In this document: piece by piece, positions 42,668 to 55,509 of the stretch
How positions within the stretch are numbered: the first letter of the stretch is position 1
Layout: each line of letters starts with the position of its first letter
NCBI GenBank assembly: GCA_005656395.1
Contig: SRSI01000050.1
Location: forward strand, 1,364,001-1,428,000
Direction: 5' to 3'
Source of the DNA: Strongyloides papillosus
Taxonomy: Eukaryota > Nematoda > Chromadorea > Rhabditida > Strongyloididae
DNA: 64,000 nt
Translations under genes and position numbers: made by a program
The notes under the pieces: generated by a model
Told to the model about the DNA's origin: nothing
What the model saw: the letters and a program-made list of their open reading frames with translations, nothing else
Databases searched by the model: none

Positions 42668-44940
42668 ATGTTCTCTCACTTGTCTAGATCATTTTTAAAT
42701 TTAAAATTTCAATGTAACAATAAATTTCCAATTCGATTACTTTGTACAAAACCATTTTACAAGGTCCGGGATCCTTTTTTTTCAAATACTTTTATTTTTT
42801 CTAGGTTCCTACTGCTGCTAGCAAAAAAGTAACAGAAAGAAAAGGTTTACAAAACCAAGTTAAAATAACAAAAAAATTCAAACAAAGACTATCTGATTAT
42901 TTAAAGGACATGGCAACACCCGAAATTGAGGCTAAATTGAATCCTTTACGTGCAGCAGTAAAGGAGTACGCAGATATTATACGTAATCTCAAGGCTAGTA
43001 ATGCCCCACAAAATGATATTGCCAAGGCTGTCGTTGAGTTGAAGGCAAGGAAAAAGAAGTTGGAGGAGGCAGAAATTGAACTTATGCCAAAGGATGCCGC
43101 TTTTGATAGACCTAAGTTGGAGGATTTATTGAAAAGGAGATTCTTCTATGATCAGTCCTTTGCGATATATGGTGGTGTCTCTGGATTATACGATTACGGA
43201 CCTATGGGTTGTGCATTAAAACAAAACATGCTCCAGGTATGGAGGAATCATTTTATCATCGAAGATTCAATGCTCGAGGTTGAATGTTCCATGCTAACAC
43301 CAGCTCCAGTATTCAAAGCTTCAGGCCACGTTGACAGATTCGTTGACTGGATGGTAAAAGACGTCAAAACCGGTGAATGTTTCCGTGCTGATCATTTAAT
43401 TAAGAATCACGCAGAAAAATTGAAATCTGACAAGAAAACTAGTGACAAAATAAAAGAGGAACTTGACGATATTTTAAATAAACTCGATGGTTTTGATAAC
43501 AATGATATGCAAAACGTCATCCAGAAGTATAACTTTAAATCACCAATTACCGGTAATGATTTAACTGAACCACAGGCATTTAATCTCATGTTCCCAACTG
43601 AAATCGGACCAACTGGTGATTTTAAAGCTTACCTCAGACCAGAGACTGCACAAGGTATTTTCGTTAATTTCAAAAGACTACTTGAATTTAATGCTGGAAA
43701 ATTACCTTTCGCTGCTGCCCAAATTGGAGCTGGTTTTAGAAATGAAATCTCCCCAAGACAAGGTCTTATCAGAGTAAGAGAATTCACAATGTGTGAAATT
43801 GAACATTTCGTTGATCCAGAGCACAAGGATTTACCAAAATTCTCAAAAGTCAAAGATGTTATGTTGAATTTGTACTCTGCTGAAGCTCAAATGGATGGTA
43901 AAAGTTTCACTAGAATGAGTATTGGTGATGCTGTTAAACAAGGAATTGTTGATAACGAGACTTTAGGTTATTACATGGCTCGTACTAATCTTTACCTTTT
44001 AAAGGTTGGTGTTTGCGAGAATAAATTACGTTTCCGTCAACATATGGCTAATGAGATGGCTCATTATGCTAAAGATTGTTGGGATGCTGAAATTTTGACT
44101 TCCTACGGATGGATTGAATGTGCTGGTCATGCTGATAGATCTTGTTATGATCTTACACAGCATGCCAACGCTACAAACGTTAAATTGTCTGCTGAAAGAA
44201 AATTAGATGCCCCCAAACAGATTAGTGGTTTAGAGATCGTTCCTAACAAAGCTGTTATTGGTAAGAATTACAAAAAGACATCAAAAGAAATCCTTGCTAA
44301 ACTCGGAGCTTTGACTCTTGATGATATCAAAAAAGTTGAGGAGACACTTAACGAGACAAATGAATATGTTCTTGAGACATCTGATGGAGAAGCTAAATTA
44401 ACAAAAGAAATGCTTACGATAAAACCTTTCGTGAAGACAATTCACGTTGAAGAGGTTGTCCCATCTGTCATTGAACCATCATTTGGTATTGGTAGAATTA
44501 TGTATGCTGTTCTTGAGCATAGTTTTAGAACAAGAGAAGGTGATGAACAAAGAAACTTCCTTGAATTGTCTCCTGTTATTGCTCCAATTAAATGTTCAAT
44601 CCTTCCAATATCAAATAATGAGAAATTCGAGCCAATTATTGAATCTATCGTTCAAATTATTACGGCTTATGGTTTAACATACAGAATTGATGATTCTGCT
44701 GGTTCCATTGGTAGAAGGTATGCCCGTACCGATGAAATTGGTATTCCCTATGGAATAACTGTTGATTTTGAGTCAGAGAAACAACCTCATACGGTAACCC
44801 TTAGACATGCAGCATCCACAGAACAAGTTCGTCTCGAATTAACATCAGTTGGTGAGGTCATCCGTAAATTATGTACCTCCGCCTACACGTGGGATGATGT
44901 TAAAAAACAATTCCCACTCTTTACAGCAGAACAAAACTAA
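42668..44940 (+). CDS. gars-1: Glycyl-tRNA synthetase, with mitochondrial leader exon
   Basis: The cytosolic form starts at ATG 42910 (676 residues). Upstream the frame stays open to a TTTTTTCTAG acceptor at 42804, and a short exon 42668-42763 joins in frame to give 743 residues with a leader (MFSHLSRSFLNLKF...LLCTKPFYK) rich in Arg, Lys and Ser with no acids, as expected for mitochondrial import. One gene with two starts serves both compartments in most animals. After the cytosolic start come a WHEP domain (KEYADIIRNLKAS...KKKLEEAE), then GGVSGLYDYGPMG, LRPETAQGIFVNF, GFRNEISPRQGLIRVREF and class II motif 3 in PSFGIGRIMYAVLEHSF. The leader-exon donor is GTCCGG, which is unusual, so that junction is less certain than the body. 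Confidence 0.93.
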
Positions 44941-45062
44941 AAAAAAGTTACCCTATATTATTGTTTAATTAATAAAACTTTTAAGTTTTTAATTAATTAT
45001 TGACTTTGACACATGTATTGTTATATTAAATAAAGTTTATTATTATTTTGTATATTTAATAT

Positions 45063-46204
45063 CTACGGTTTTATTTCCAACATGTATTTAACAACTAAAT
45101 TAGTAAAATCTTTCTCTTCACTTTCTTTATTCAAATCATTTTTAGTATTTTTTTTACACTGCTAAAAAAAATAAATTAAATTAGTTAAAAAAGAGAGAGT
45201 CACACGTTAATTTACCTTAACATTACACGGTTGAATACATGTTTTTATTTTACATTCAAAGAAAACATTCTTATTAGAGGTGAATTGAAAACCATAAATA
45301 TTAATAAATATATTTTTCTCATTGTCATTTATTATTTGTGTTGTAACTTCCTCCTCAACAGCCCTTGCTAGAGGTACACCACAACCTTGAGAATCTATTA
45401 TTTTTAGGATTGCTTTATCATTTCCTTTACCATCATGAGCATAACAATCTGATAGTATTATGTTGTATAATTTGGTGTTTTCTAGGTGAACGAGGAGTGT
45501 TAGGGGCTCTCCGATTTTAGCAGTTGTCGTTAGGAGGCCTTTCATGTTGTGTTGTTTTAGAATTTGTAGAGATATTTTGGAGGTTGAGCCGTTTCCTGTT
45601 AGGGTTGAGGTAGTTATTGGACTGAAGTGTAGTTTATTACTAATATTTGGGTTAGAGTTTAATGATATGACAATCTCATCATTTTCAGGTATCTCACTAA
45701 AACTCTTTTCTTCCCTAGTTGTGCATTTAATTAAAATTTCTTTTGCCCCCACAACAATTATGTTTTTTTCAGGTGACATTATGAGAGATAGCTCGTATTC
45801 ATCTTCATTCTTTTTGATACCACACATATTAACATCAATTGACATTTCTATTTCACTACTATTATTGTTATACCATCTACATTTTTCATCTTGAAAGTAA
45901 TCTCTCCCAAAAATAACTCCACCAAAATTTGAGCTAACTTTTAGGGCTACCTTAAATTCATCTTTATTGCATTGTAAATTTTGTACTAAAAAAATATTTT
46001 TATTAAAATATGTTTTTCAATTTATATTTACTACCTGTATAATTGAATTGATTGTTATTTCCTTTGATTTGTGTTGTAAAACAAATTATCAATTGAATCT
46101 AAAATAATTTAATTAAAATGAAATTAGACGTTAATGCACAAACTTACACAGAAGTGTATTATATGACTATAGTTTATCACAACATTAACACTATTTGATA
46201 ACAT
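45063..46204 (-). CDS. ZP-domain (cuticlin-like) extracellular protein
   Basis: Four exons (46204-46148, 46098-46035, 45985-45216, 45161-45063) give 329 residues in one continuous frame. The N-terminus is hydrophobic (INYSHIIHFCIQLIICFTT), a plausible signal peptide. ZP-N begins near residue 41 (VQNLQCNKDEFKVALKV, FGRDYFQDEKC, CGIKKN..., IKCTTREE). ZP-C follows with IGEPLTLLVHLE, IILSDCYAHDGKGND, DSQGCGVP, IYGFQF and VFFECKIKTC. ZP proteins polymerise into cuticle or other apical matrices. The C-terminus is short and charged, with no transmembrane segment or obvious furin site, unlike most cuticlins, so it may be secreted directly or the gene may have a further 3' exon. Exons 1 and 2 are less certain than the rest. 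Confidence 0.78.
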
Positions 46205-46916
46205 ATTTTGGTGTTTTTAAGTTGTTTGATAAATAACTATTATTAATTATTGTTTAGACTAGATTTTTTTTAATATAAAGATAAGGCTTTATTTATTATA
46301 TAGTATAAATACGACTATTGAAAAGAATAAATTAAAAATATAATCAGTTTTGACTTTTGTCTGTATTGAAGGTCTCCATTTTATCAATTATTATTTAACA
46401 ATAATTCAATATAGTAATTTATCCTGTTGTGACCTCGATGATTTTATTTGAATGTCTTTAACAAACTTTTTTCACTGGTGTGATAGTAATCTAAAATGAG
46501 TATCTTATAAAGGTATCAGTAATTAGAATAGGGTTCGATTTTGTTTGTATTAATAAACTAAAAAATTTTTATTGATTTAAAATTCATTTATTTTAATGAT
46601 TTTAAAATTCCTTAGTTTTTTTTTAATCATTAATGGGAATTACCGATTTTATTTTAATCCATTTTAATCATACTCATTTTTATCTTTTAAATGATTAAAA
46701 ATATTGGTATATTTTAAAAAAAGGTAAATTCTTATCTTATCAACTATATGATATAATTTAACATACTAAAATATTTTATACTTACTAAGAATACTTCTAT
46801 ACAGCACGTAATCATTTTTTTATTGTAAAATATACAAACAGTCTCTTTGTCATCATGGAATGGAGTATTTTTTTTATCCTACTAGACCATTATTTTATAT
46901 TATATTATTTTAGGTT
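46205..46916. other. Intergenic, divergent promoters of the ZP and P450 reductase genes
   Basis: AT-rich. The only clear signal is an ATTTTAG acceptor at 46907-46913, three bases before the reductase ATG. No gene seen. Confidence 0.5.
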
Positions 46917-48902
46917 ATGGATATTTTTTCTTCAGTAGATACTGGTGACATTATAGTAATCACTTTACTAATAGCTATATCATTATACTATTTTTTTCCA
47001 AATTTATTTACTAATAGTAATTCTTCAAAATCAACTAGTACAATTGTCCTTTCTAATGCCACGGGAAATAATGTTGTTAGTAAAAAGAAAACATTCTATG
47101 AACGTATGATTTCTGAGAATAGACAAGTTTTAATACTATTCGGTAGTCAAACAGGAACTGGTGAGGAATTAGCTGGTAGAATGGCTAAAGATTTAGTAAG
47201 ATATGGTCAGAAAGCTTTAGTAATAGATCCAGAGGAGATAGAACCTGAGGATATAGCTAAAATTAAACAAGTAGACGATCCACTTCTATTGTTATTCGTT
47301 GCCACATACGGAGAAGGAGACCCAACTGATAATTGCCAACAATTCTATGAATTTTTCCAGAATACCGATATGAACTTATCAGGAATCCGTTATGCAGTAT
47401 TTGGTTTAGGAAACAAAACCTATGAATATTTTAATGAAATGGGAAAATTCTTTGACAAAAAACTTGAAGAATTAGGTTGTGAAAGAGTTTTCGAGTTGGG
47501 TCTTGGTGACGATGATGCTAATATGGAGGAAGATTTCATGAGATGGAAGGAGGCTCTCCTACCGAAGTTAGGTGAGAAATTCAAATGGGAGATGTCTGCT
47601 GATGCCGCTTTGATAAGAGAATACCAATATGAAGAGTTACCAAAATCTACGTCACCTATATTTACTGGAGAATTTTGTAGAATAGGTGCTTATAATAATC
47701 AAAGAGCACCATATGACCAAAGGAATCCGTTACTCAGTACAATTGTTGTGAATAGAGAACTTCATAGTGAGAAGAGTGAGAGAAGTTGTAAGCATATTGA
47801 ATTTAGTATTGAAGGTTCCAGGATGAGATACGAAACTGGTGATCATGTTGCTGTCCTACCAACAAATGATATTGATTTAGTTAATAAGATGATTGAACTT
47901 TTGATGATTGATGAGGAGACAGTCTTTAAATTGTCTAATAAGGATTCTGAAAGTACTAAGAAATTTCCATTCCCATGTCCAACAACATTCAAAACAGCCC
48001 TCCTTCATTATGTCGATATATGTGCACCAGTTAAGTCTCACGTTTTGAAGGTCCTTTCTGAGTATGCTAAAGATGAAAAAGAGGCTGCATACCTTAAATT
48101 ACTTTCAACAGCCAGTGAGGAAGGTTTAAAGGAGTATGGGGAATTTATCCAAAAAGGTAGACGTTCAATTGTTCATGTTCTTAATCAATTCCAGTCATGT
48201 GTACCACCAATTGAATTTCTTTTTGAACTTTTACCTCGCCTTCAACCACGTTATTATAGTATATCGTCATCCCCTAAAACTGATGCATCAAGAATTTCTA
48301 TTACAGCTGTTGTAACTGAATATGACATTGAAGATAGGCATATTAAGGGAGTTTGTACTAACTTTTTACGTGACAAAGATATAGGCGCAAGAGTACCAAT
48401 TTTCGTTAGAAAATCCACGATGAGATTACCACATCGACCAAATGTTCCAGTAATCATGATTGGACCAGGAACAGGTCTCGCACCATTTAGAGGATTTTTA
48501 GAGGAGAGAAAATCTCAAAAAGAGCAAGGAAAAGAAGTAGGTGAGATGCATTTATTCTTTGGATGCCGTCATCCAGAGATTGACTATATCTACAAAGAGG
48601 AACTAGAAAACTACCACAATTCCGGTTTACTGACAACATTAAACGCAGCTTTCTCGAGAGTACCCGGTAAAGATAAGGTTTATGTACAACATCTCCTATG
48701 GGAGAAGAGAGAAGAGATCTGGAAGAGCATCGATTCAGGAGCCTACATATATGTATGTGGGGATGCGAAAAATATGTCAAAAGATGTACAAAATAAATTT
48801 ATTGCCATTTTCCAGGAGATTGGAGGTTTGAATGAGGATGAATCACACAAACTATTAAAGACGCTGGAGAGACAGAAAAGATATCAAACAGACGTGTGGT
48901 AA
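46917..48902 (+). CDS. emb-8: NADPH-cytochrome P450 reductase
   Basis: Single exon, 661 residues (human 680). Domains in order: an N-terminal ER anchor (about 11-30), flavodoxin FMN domain with LFGSQTGTGEELA (74-86) and ATYGEGDPTDN, the linking/FAD domain with PRYYSISSSPKTD and GVCTNFL, and an NADPH domain with IGPGTGLAPFRGFLEE, FGCRHPEIDYIYKEEL and the C-terminal aromatic Trp in TDVW that stacks on the flavin. It passes electrons from NADPH through FAD and FMN to microsomal P450s and haem oxygenase. The C. elegans orthologue is EMB-8, needed for eggshell lipid polarity. The start is the first ATG after the acceptor, likely a spliced-leader site. Confidence 0.96.
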   Translation: MDIFSSVDTGDIIVITLLIAISLYYFFPNLFTNSNSSKSTSTIVLSNATGNNVVSKKKTFYERMISENRQVLILFGSQTGTGEELAGRMAKDLVRYGQKALVIDPEEIEPEDIAKIKQVDDPLLLLFVATYGEGDPTDNCQQFYEFFQNTDMNLSGIRYAVFGLGNKTYEYFNEMGKFFDKKLEELGCERVFELGLGDDDANMEEDFMRWKEALLPKLGEKFKWEMSADAALIREYQYEELPKSTSPIFTGEFCRIGAYNNQRAPYDQRNPLLSTIVVNRELHSEKSERSCKHIEFSIEGSRMRYETGDHVAVLPTNDIDLVNKMIELLMIDEETVFKLSNKDSESTKKFPFPCPTTFKTALLHYVDICAPVKSHVLKVLSEYAKDEKEAAYLKLLSTASEEGLKEYGEFIQKGRRSIVHVLNQFQSCVPPIEFLFELLPRLQPRYYSISSSPKTDASRISITAVVTEYDIEDRHIKGVCTNFLRDKDIGARVPIFVRKSTMRLPHRPNVPVIMIGPGTGLAPFRGFLEERKSQKEQGKEVGEMHLFFGCRHPEIDYIYKEELENYHNSGLLTTLNAAFSRVPGKDKVYVQHLLWEKREEIWKSIDSGAYIYVCGDAKNMSKDVQNKFIAIFQEIGGLNEDESHKLLKTLERQKRYQTDVW

Positions 48903-49800
48903 TTAAGATAACTTATATTTTTTTCTATTAATTCTTTTATATATATATAAATATATACAAATTACTTTTATGTAGATGTCCTAAATTGATATAACGTCTA
49001 TATAATTTGAAGTTATATGGTGATGTTATAACTAAAAAATACTTATAGAAAGTTATTATAAAAAATAAATAGATTTTTAGTTAGAGATCTTTATTTACCT
49101 TTTTAAAAAGTAATTTTTAAGAACTAAAATGAGGAATTGTACAGATCAAATATGGTATATCATTAATTGATTTCTATTTGTATGTAATATTTGTGGTGAT
49201 ATTATGCAATACTTGTGTACATTATGATAAACTAAATCAGGATGTTTTACATTTTTATGTTGACTTAACACTATTTTGAAATATTAAAACTAATAATTTT
49301 TATATTTTTTAAAAATATCTTAAACTGTATAGACAAATTAAGTATTTGGGAATGTTAAAAACAAGTTAAAAATTAAATAGTCAATGAAATAACAAGCAAA
49401 AAAGTAAATTTAATTAGATATTTTGAAAATTCTAATTAATTTGATTACACAGATCATTCTTTTACAGTCACCTGATTAAACTATACTTGAATGTTTTACC
49501 TTAAACAAACAAACATCATGTAAACAAAAGTAAACCATAAATATTATTATTTAATTTGGAGGCACTTTTATTTGGAAGTCATGATATTTATGAACACCTT
49601 TTTGTAAATTTGAGGATAACATTGACACGGAAATCATAATTTATGAGAAATACATGGAAAAATTAAAATAACAAAGATAATTACATATGTTAAAAATAAT
49701 ATAATCTTTGATAACTTATACAATTAATTTCTACAGTACAGTGAATTTGATAAAATATATTGACATTTAAGGTAGAAGTAGAGAATAAATTAAATTTCTT
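48903..49800. other. Intergenic, convergent
   Basis: AT-rich 3' flanks of the reductase and thymidylate kinase genes. No other feature supported. Confidence 0.5.
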
Positions 49801-50551
49801 CTATAGTAAATCAGACTCTGTAAGATACTTTAAAGGTTCCTTCTTCAACGAATCCAAATTCTCGATAACAATTTGTTGGACATCTTTTGTTATCTCATCC
49901 ATAGGCCTGTCAGCATCAATAATCTACAATTAAATATCAATTATTATTACCAGGTAAACTAAATTTATCTAAATTACCTTGCAAATTTTCTCATTTTTTG
50001 CCATTAAACTTTTCATCTCTTTATAAACAATTTCTTGGAAGACTTTTTTTTCAAATACCTCATCACCAAAACCACCACGTGCCCTCGTGGTTTCTGGGGA
50101 GATGTCGAAAAATAATACGATGTCTGGGGAGGGTAAGCCAACGTCTGGACTGATGACCCATTTTCTATCGAGTCCCTTGGCTAAAGAATATGAAATCCCT
50201 GAGTAGACATAACGATCGCAGATAACATTCACACCATTGTCTAGATAATTTTTAATTTCATCAATAATTGCCCAACGGTTAGCTGAGAATAGTAGATGTA
50301 AGGTATTTTTACTTTGATCCACTGATGTAGCTGTTTGGAGGAACTTATCAATAGCTGGTCCAGTTAATGGTTCATCACGATCTTAAATTTCAAATAATAT
50401 ATATTATGATTTAAGAAAATATACCTGGTACTCTTCGTAAATGGGTTTTTAATCCTTTAGAGGATAAAAATTCAACCAAACGTTGTGATTGTGTGGATTT
50501 CCCACTCCTGTCGATACCCTCAAAAATTATTAATATTCCTCTTCCTGTCAT
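49801..50551 (-). CDS. DTYMK: Thymidylate kinase (dTMP kinase)
   Basis: Exons 50551-50425, 50381-49978 and 49923-49801 encode 217 residues (human 212). The P-loop [10 protein letters not shown] is at residues 11-20. The DR(Y/H) motif appears as [12 protein letters not shown], the dTMP pocket as [14 protein letters not shown] and LLFSANRW, and the LID as [11 protein letters not shown]. It phosphorylates dTMP to dTDP with ATP, the last dedicated step to dTTP. A TTTTAG acceptor lies 4 nt before the ATG. The middle exon had no obvious ATG, so it is only read correctly when the short first and last exons are joined. Confidence 0.94.
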
Positions 50552-51867
50552 TCTTCTAAAATAACATTTTTAAAAAGAATTATAAATGGAATTAAAAAAA
50601 TTAAAAGATCGTCCGAGCAATACAATGTTGGTTTTTAAAATTGGCATATAATTAAAATAAAATTAAGTTTAATTCCCTTAATTAGATGGTGAAAAAAATA
50701 TAAAATTACTTCGAAAAATATAGTCTTAACACAGTCAAAACATAATAACATGTCATTTTTATAATGGACCATATATTTATCTGTAAGTATTTTTAACGAA
50801 TATTTACCTCTCCTTATCATAAAGTAATTTTCTTTTGCTAGTAAACCTTTTCAAAATATTTTCCCTATTTGCTTATTATGTTTTATTTTCAGTATAAGTT
50901 TTTTTTTAATTAATGATATTTTTTTATCAAAATTCGTACTATTTAATTGTAATCACAAATATGTGTATTTCTATAATCTTATTAAAGTACAATAAGAAAA
51001 CTGAAATTACCTTCACAAAGGCATTTTTGATTATAATAAAATTTGAAATGCCATCTTTAACATATAATTTCAAGTACACTCAAACACTGTTAAAATAAAA
51101 ATTAGGCATAATAAACCTATAATTAATGAAAAAGTCAAAATTAAATGGTTAAAACAAATAAATAGCAGTAAAATTACCCATGCTTTAATCAATTTATTGT
51201 AAAGATTGATAAGATAAAAAAAGTTCCCTAAATTAATGTTAAAATAAAAGTGTTCCTTACAATACATCATTAAAATTTAAATATTATTTCTTTTAATTAT
51301 CTCCTATATATCAGTAGTCAAACAATAATGTTCCAAAAATTAAAATATTTAAACTGTGACGTTATTTGACCTAAATAGATATCACGTTTTTAAGTTACAC
51401 TCTTTAAATCCTCAAGAATTTTATCAAAAAGATAACCTAATTAATTCAAATTCCGAACAATTGTCTACAATTTAGTAAATTAAATAATTTTGTAGAAATT
51501 ATTTTGCAACAAATAAAAATATTAAAAATTTATACGTAAACAAACAAAAATAAATTGTAGATGTGGACCCCGGTATCCGCAATATTCCAAACAGAATACG
51601 TAATCTTTTCCTCTTAAATAAGTTGACTTTGATCTCAAAAAAAATCACAATCACCACGTATGGCTCATATCAAAAGCATTCCTCCTCCAAAAAAAGCATA
51701 CTTCAACACATTCTTGTTCACTGTACATATCGTAAGACTAATAATTTCATCTTTCTATTTGGAATAATGTAACAAATGTGTGGCGGTTACTATAATATTT
51801 GTTATTATTATTTTATCCTCTAAATGATTTTTTTTACCACTTTCAAAAAATCATATTTCAACGAGTG
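50552..51867. other. Intergenic, divergent promoters of thymidylate kinase and SLX4
   Basis: AT-rich. Short open frames (50635-50820, 51070-51270, 51563-51772) have random composition and no splice context. Nothing supported. Confidence 0.5.
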
Positions 51868-54424
51868 ATGAGTAGTAATATTAATGATAGCATATGTGAT
51901 TTTTTTGGGGGAGAACCATTGGATGGATCGGATAACTCCCACCGAAGGTGCCCTTACTGCGGACGTGACTTTGCAGATTATAAAATGATACGCAAATATC
52001 GTCATATAGAGGCATGTGAAAGTTTGTTAAAACGACAAAATAATACCGCAAAATCAGGAAATATGGTGGTCGGAAAAACGAAACAATGTATGCAAACAAC
52101 TTTGGATTCCATGATACAGAGCACCTGTTCCAGTGGAGGGAGTAAAAAATCTTTGACGCAAGATATGTAAGTTTAAACAAGAGTAAATATATAAAAAGAT
52201 TATATATTTGTGTAGATTTCTATCAGGAAAGCCGTCAACATCTTTTTTAACCAAATCAAAGAGTGTAACTACGAGAAATGTAAAAAATTCTAAAATTTGT
52301 TCTTGTCCATACGAAAAAGATCACATAAAAGATCGAATTGCTGGTTTATTTTCCATTTGCGAGAAAGATGGCAAGGAGAATGTAAACTTTTCAAGAGAAC
52401 CTTTCATTTCCTCAAAAAGATTGTTACACTACGAAATTTTGGCTCGTGATTTTCAGAGATTGACGAAAAGATGTCAAGGTGACGTTACTGTTAAAGCTAA
52501 AAATGGTGATTTGAAATGGCATAAGATGATCTTGCAAATAAGAACAAAATTTCCCCTTAATGATGTGATAGATTTATCAGAATTTACGAAAGAGAGTTTG
52601 CTAGCATATGAAAAGTATATATACGGTGGCGAGATTAGGTATTCATATCACTTACTAAAGGATTTAAAAACCCTAGCTGAAAGATATGGTCCAGATAGTC
52701 TAAAATATTATCTAGAAAATGACTTTATCATAGATGAAAATGCCGAGTACATTGAAAAGTATGAAGTCAGAAAGCGCAATAATGCACTAGACCTAAGTGA
52801 TAAATACTCTGGAGAAACTAATGTTAGATTTATCACTACCAATCAACAAGTTCCTGATGATTCATTTGATCAAACAATGGACTATGGGGTCTTTAAAAAC
52901 AAAGAAAGTCAATCTCAAGGTGAGCCGAGCACTTCTACTGACGGAGACAGCAAGTATGAGTCATTTCCTAGTGATAACGCAACAGAAGATAGCAATATAT
53001 CAGGTGAGATAGTTAACGAGACAATTCAAGTTGAAGATAACGAAGATACTGAATTACCGGGTGGAAAAATTAATGAAACAATTCAAGTTGAAAACAACGA
53101 AGATGCTGAGCTACCGAGTGAAGAAATCTACGGAACAATTCAAGTTAAAAACAACGAAAATACTGAACTACCAAGTGAAGAAATTTATGAAGCATTTCAA
53201 AATGCAGGTGAAGAGGATATTAATTTATCACATGAATCTGATATCTTGGAAAAAAATTTGGTGATTAACTCGCAATCATCAGATAAATCATATAAAGATG
53301 CGTATCCAACAGGAAATGATGCTAGTTATCTAGATTATGAAGATAGTAATGCTGGTATTATTGTTTTTGATGCTGAAGACTATATGACGAACGACGAGAT
53401 GTCGAAATCACAAACAGAAAATCTATCACAGCAGCACAATGATGCACCGGATTACAACGTCAGCTCACCATTACAACAATCATTTGCGGATGACTCATTT
53501 TGTGGTATTATTGAAGGAGGTTATTATTCAAACGAATCAAGGTGTGAAACACCTGTCCATAATGCTGAAAAACCAAATGTCATTAAAAATAATCCACCAA
53601 TTCCCGAGGGAGGAAAAGACCAATCCAATGATTCAACGGCACAAAAAATTCCATCACCAATTTTTAAAACACCAACTGTCAGCAAAGCAACTAATCAAAA
53701 TAACTCAGACAGAAATGGTGTTACAAAATCAAAACGAGAAATGATCGAACAGCAACTAACAAAATCATCACAATTAATCAAGTACACGGATATCACTCCA
53801 CGGCCAATGTACGAGCAAATGTCAGATCTCGAACTACAACAGGAATTAGCTAAGTATGGTATGGGGAAACGTAGTAGAAAAAAAGCAATATTAGATTTAA
53901 ATAAAATTTATAATCAATTGCATCCAACAGTTTTTGTTGATGACGTTATTGAATCACCGAAAGGACGAAAAAGGAAGTCAAAAAATGATGTTGAAATATC
54001 CTCGTTCGATAACCACGATGATCATTCATCTATAACCGTTGAGGGCAATGAAACTAACTGCTCTATAGATAGTTCATCCTCCCAGGAAGTAAATATTTTA
54101 GAGGAGAGTTGTACTGAATTTCTGAATAGTCAAGAGGTAGATGTACCCACAAATACAAAAGAAAAGAAACCTAAAACGGAATCTGAATGGAAAGATGTAT
54201 TTGTTGAATTTATTCGTTTACCACAAAATAAACTAACCTATAATAGAATGTTGTCATACTCGACATTTGAATTATCAGAGATCTATCAACTTGTTAAATC
54301 ATCCACCCATCTCATACGATTTATATCAAAGCCTATGTTAGTAACAGTTTTAGATGAGCTTCATATTTCATTTACTATCCCAAGTGAGGGATGGGAAAAC
54401 AAAGCTAAAAAAAGAAAAAAATAA
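51868..54424 (+). CDS. him-18: SLX4 / HIM-18, scaffold of structure-specific nucleases
   Basis: Exons 51868-52166 and 52216-54424 encode 835 residues. Near the N-terminus is a Rad18-type UBZ finger with Cys28, Cys31, His46 and Cys50. A BTB domain follows (about 189-290: DVTVKAKNGDLKWHKMILQ, IYGGEIRYS). A long acidic Ser-rich region comes next, with a 19-residue repeat. Near 630 is a MSDLELQQELAKYG segment matching the conserved SLX4 helix (SAP-like), then the C-terminal SLX1-binding domain (FVEFIRLPQNKLTYNRMLSYSTFELSEIYQLV...). SLX4 brings SLX1, XPF and MUS81 to Holliday junctions and crosslinks. The order UBZ-BTB-SAP-CCD fits the family. Start at 51868 chosen as the ATG nearest the domain. 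Confidence 0.88.
53006..53233 (+). repeat. 57-bp (19-residue) tandem repeat within SLX4
   Basis: Four in-frame copies of an acidic repeat of the type (E/G)xIxxTIQVxxNExxELP, the fourth decayed (EAFQNAGEED). In the disordered linker between BTB and SAP. Confidence 0.85.
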
Positions 54425-54961
54425 TAACCACCAGCCATATTTTAATTGACAACTTAATTTTCTAGTATTATTAAATAGTTTTATTTATTATTTTGTACAT
54501 CTTATCTTTAATAAAATTGATTGACTAGGCCAATATTGAAGTAATCTGCATACTTCCCCGCCTTCCATTGAATATACTTAACTCCAATAGTACATAATGT
54601 ACTATATTCCACAATTTTATCTTGTGTAGAACTCTGTCATACATAGACAATTTTAAGGCATGCGCGTTTTTATCTGACCCAATTTTCTAGATACCTCGTT
54701 AAAGAATTGAGACATTGTCATATGATTACTAATGCTTGTTACTCTAGCTAATTTAGTTATCACAATACCTATATAAGTTCCTCTAGTATTTATCTATTGG
54801 AAATTTAGTATACAACTACTTATATCGATGATTCTAGAAATTTCCACGTTTAGGGACGTTTTATACGTAGTTGTAATATTTCTTGTCTTTGGTTAGATTA
54901 ATTACTGTTACACAATTGTTATAGGCTCCTAAACCGTTAGTTTGTATAATTTTTACTTAAA
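54425..54961. other. Intergenic, let-70 promoter region
   Basis: No gene. SLX4 3' UTR at left (AATAAA near 54511), UBC leader at right. Confidence 0.5.

Positions 54962-55509
<548 letters not shown>

Noticed and set aside
51563..51772. 69-codon frame before SLX4
   Set aside because: No recognisable motif and no exon signal; reads as chance.
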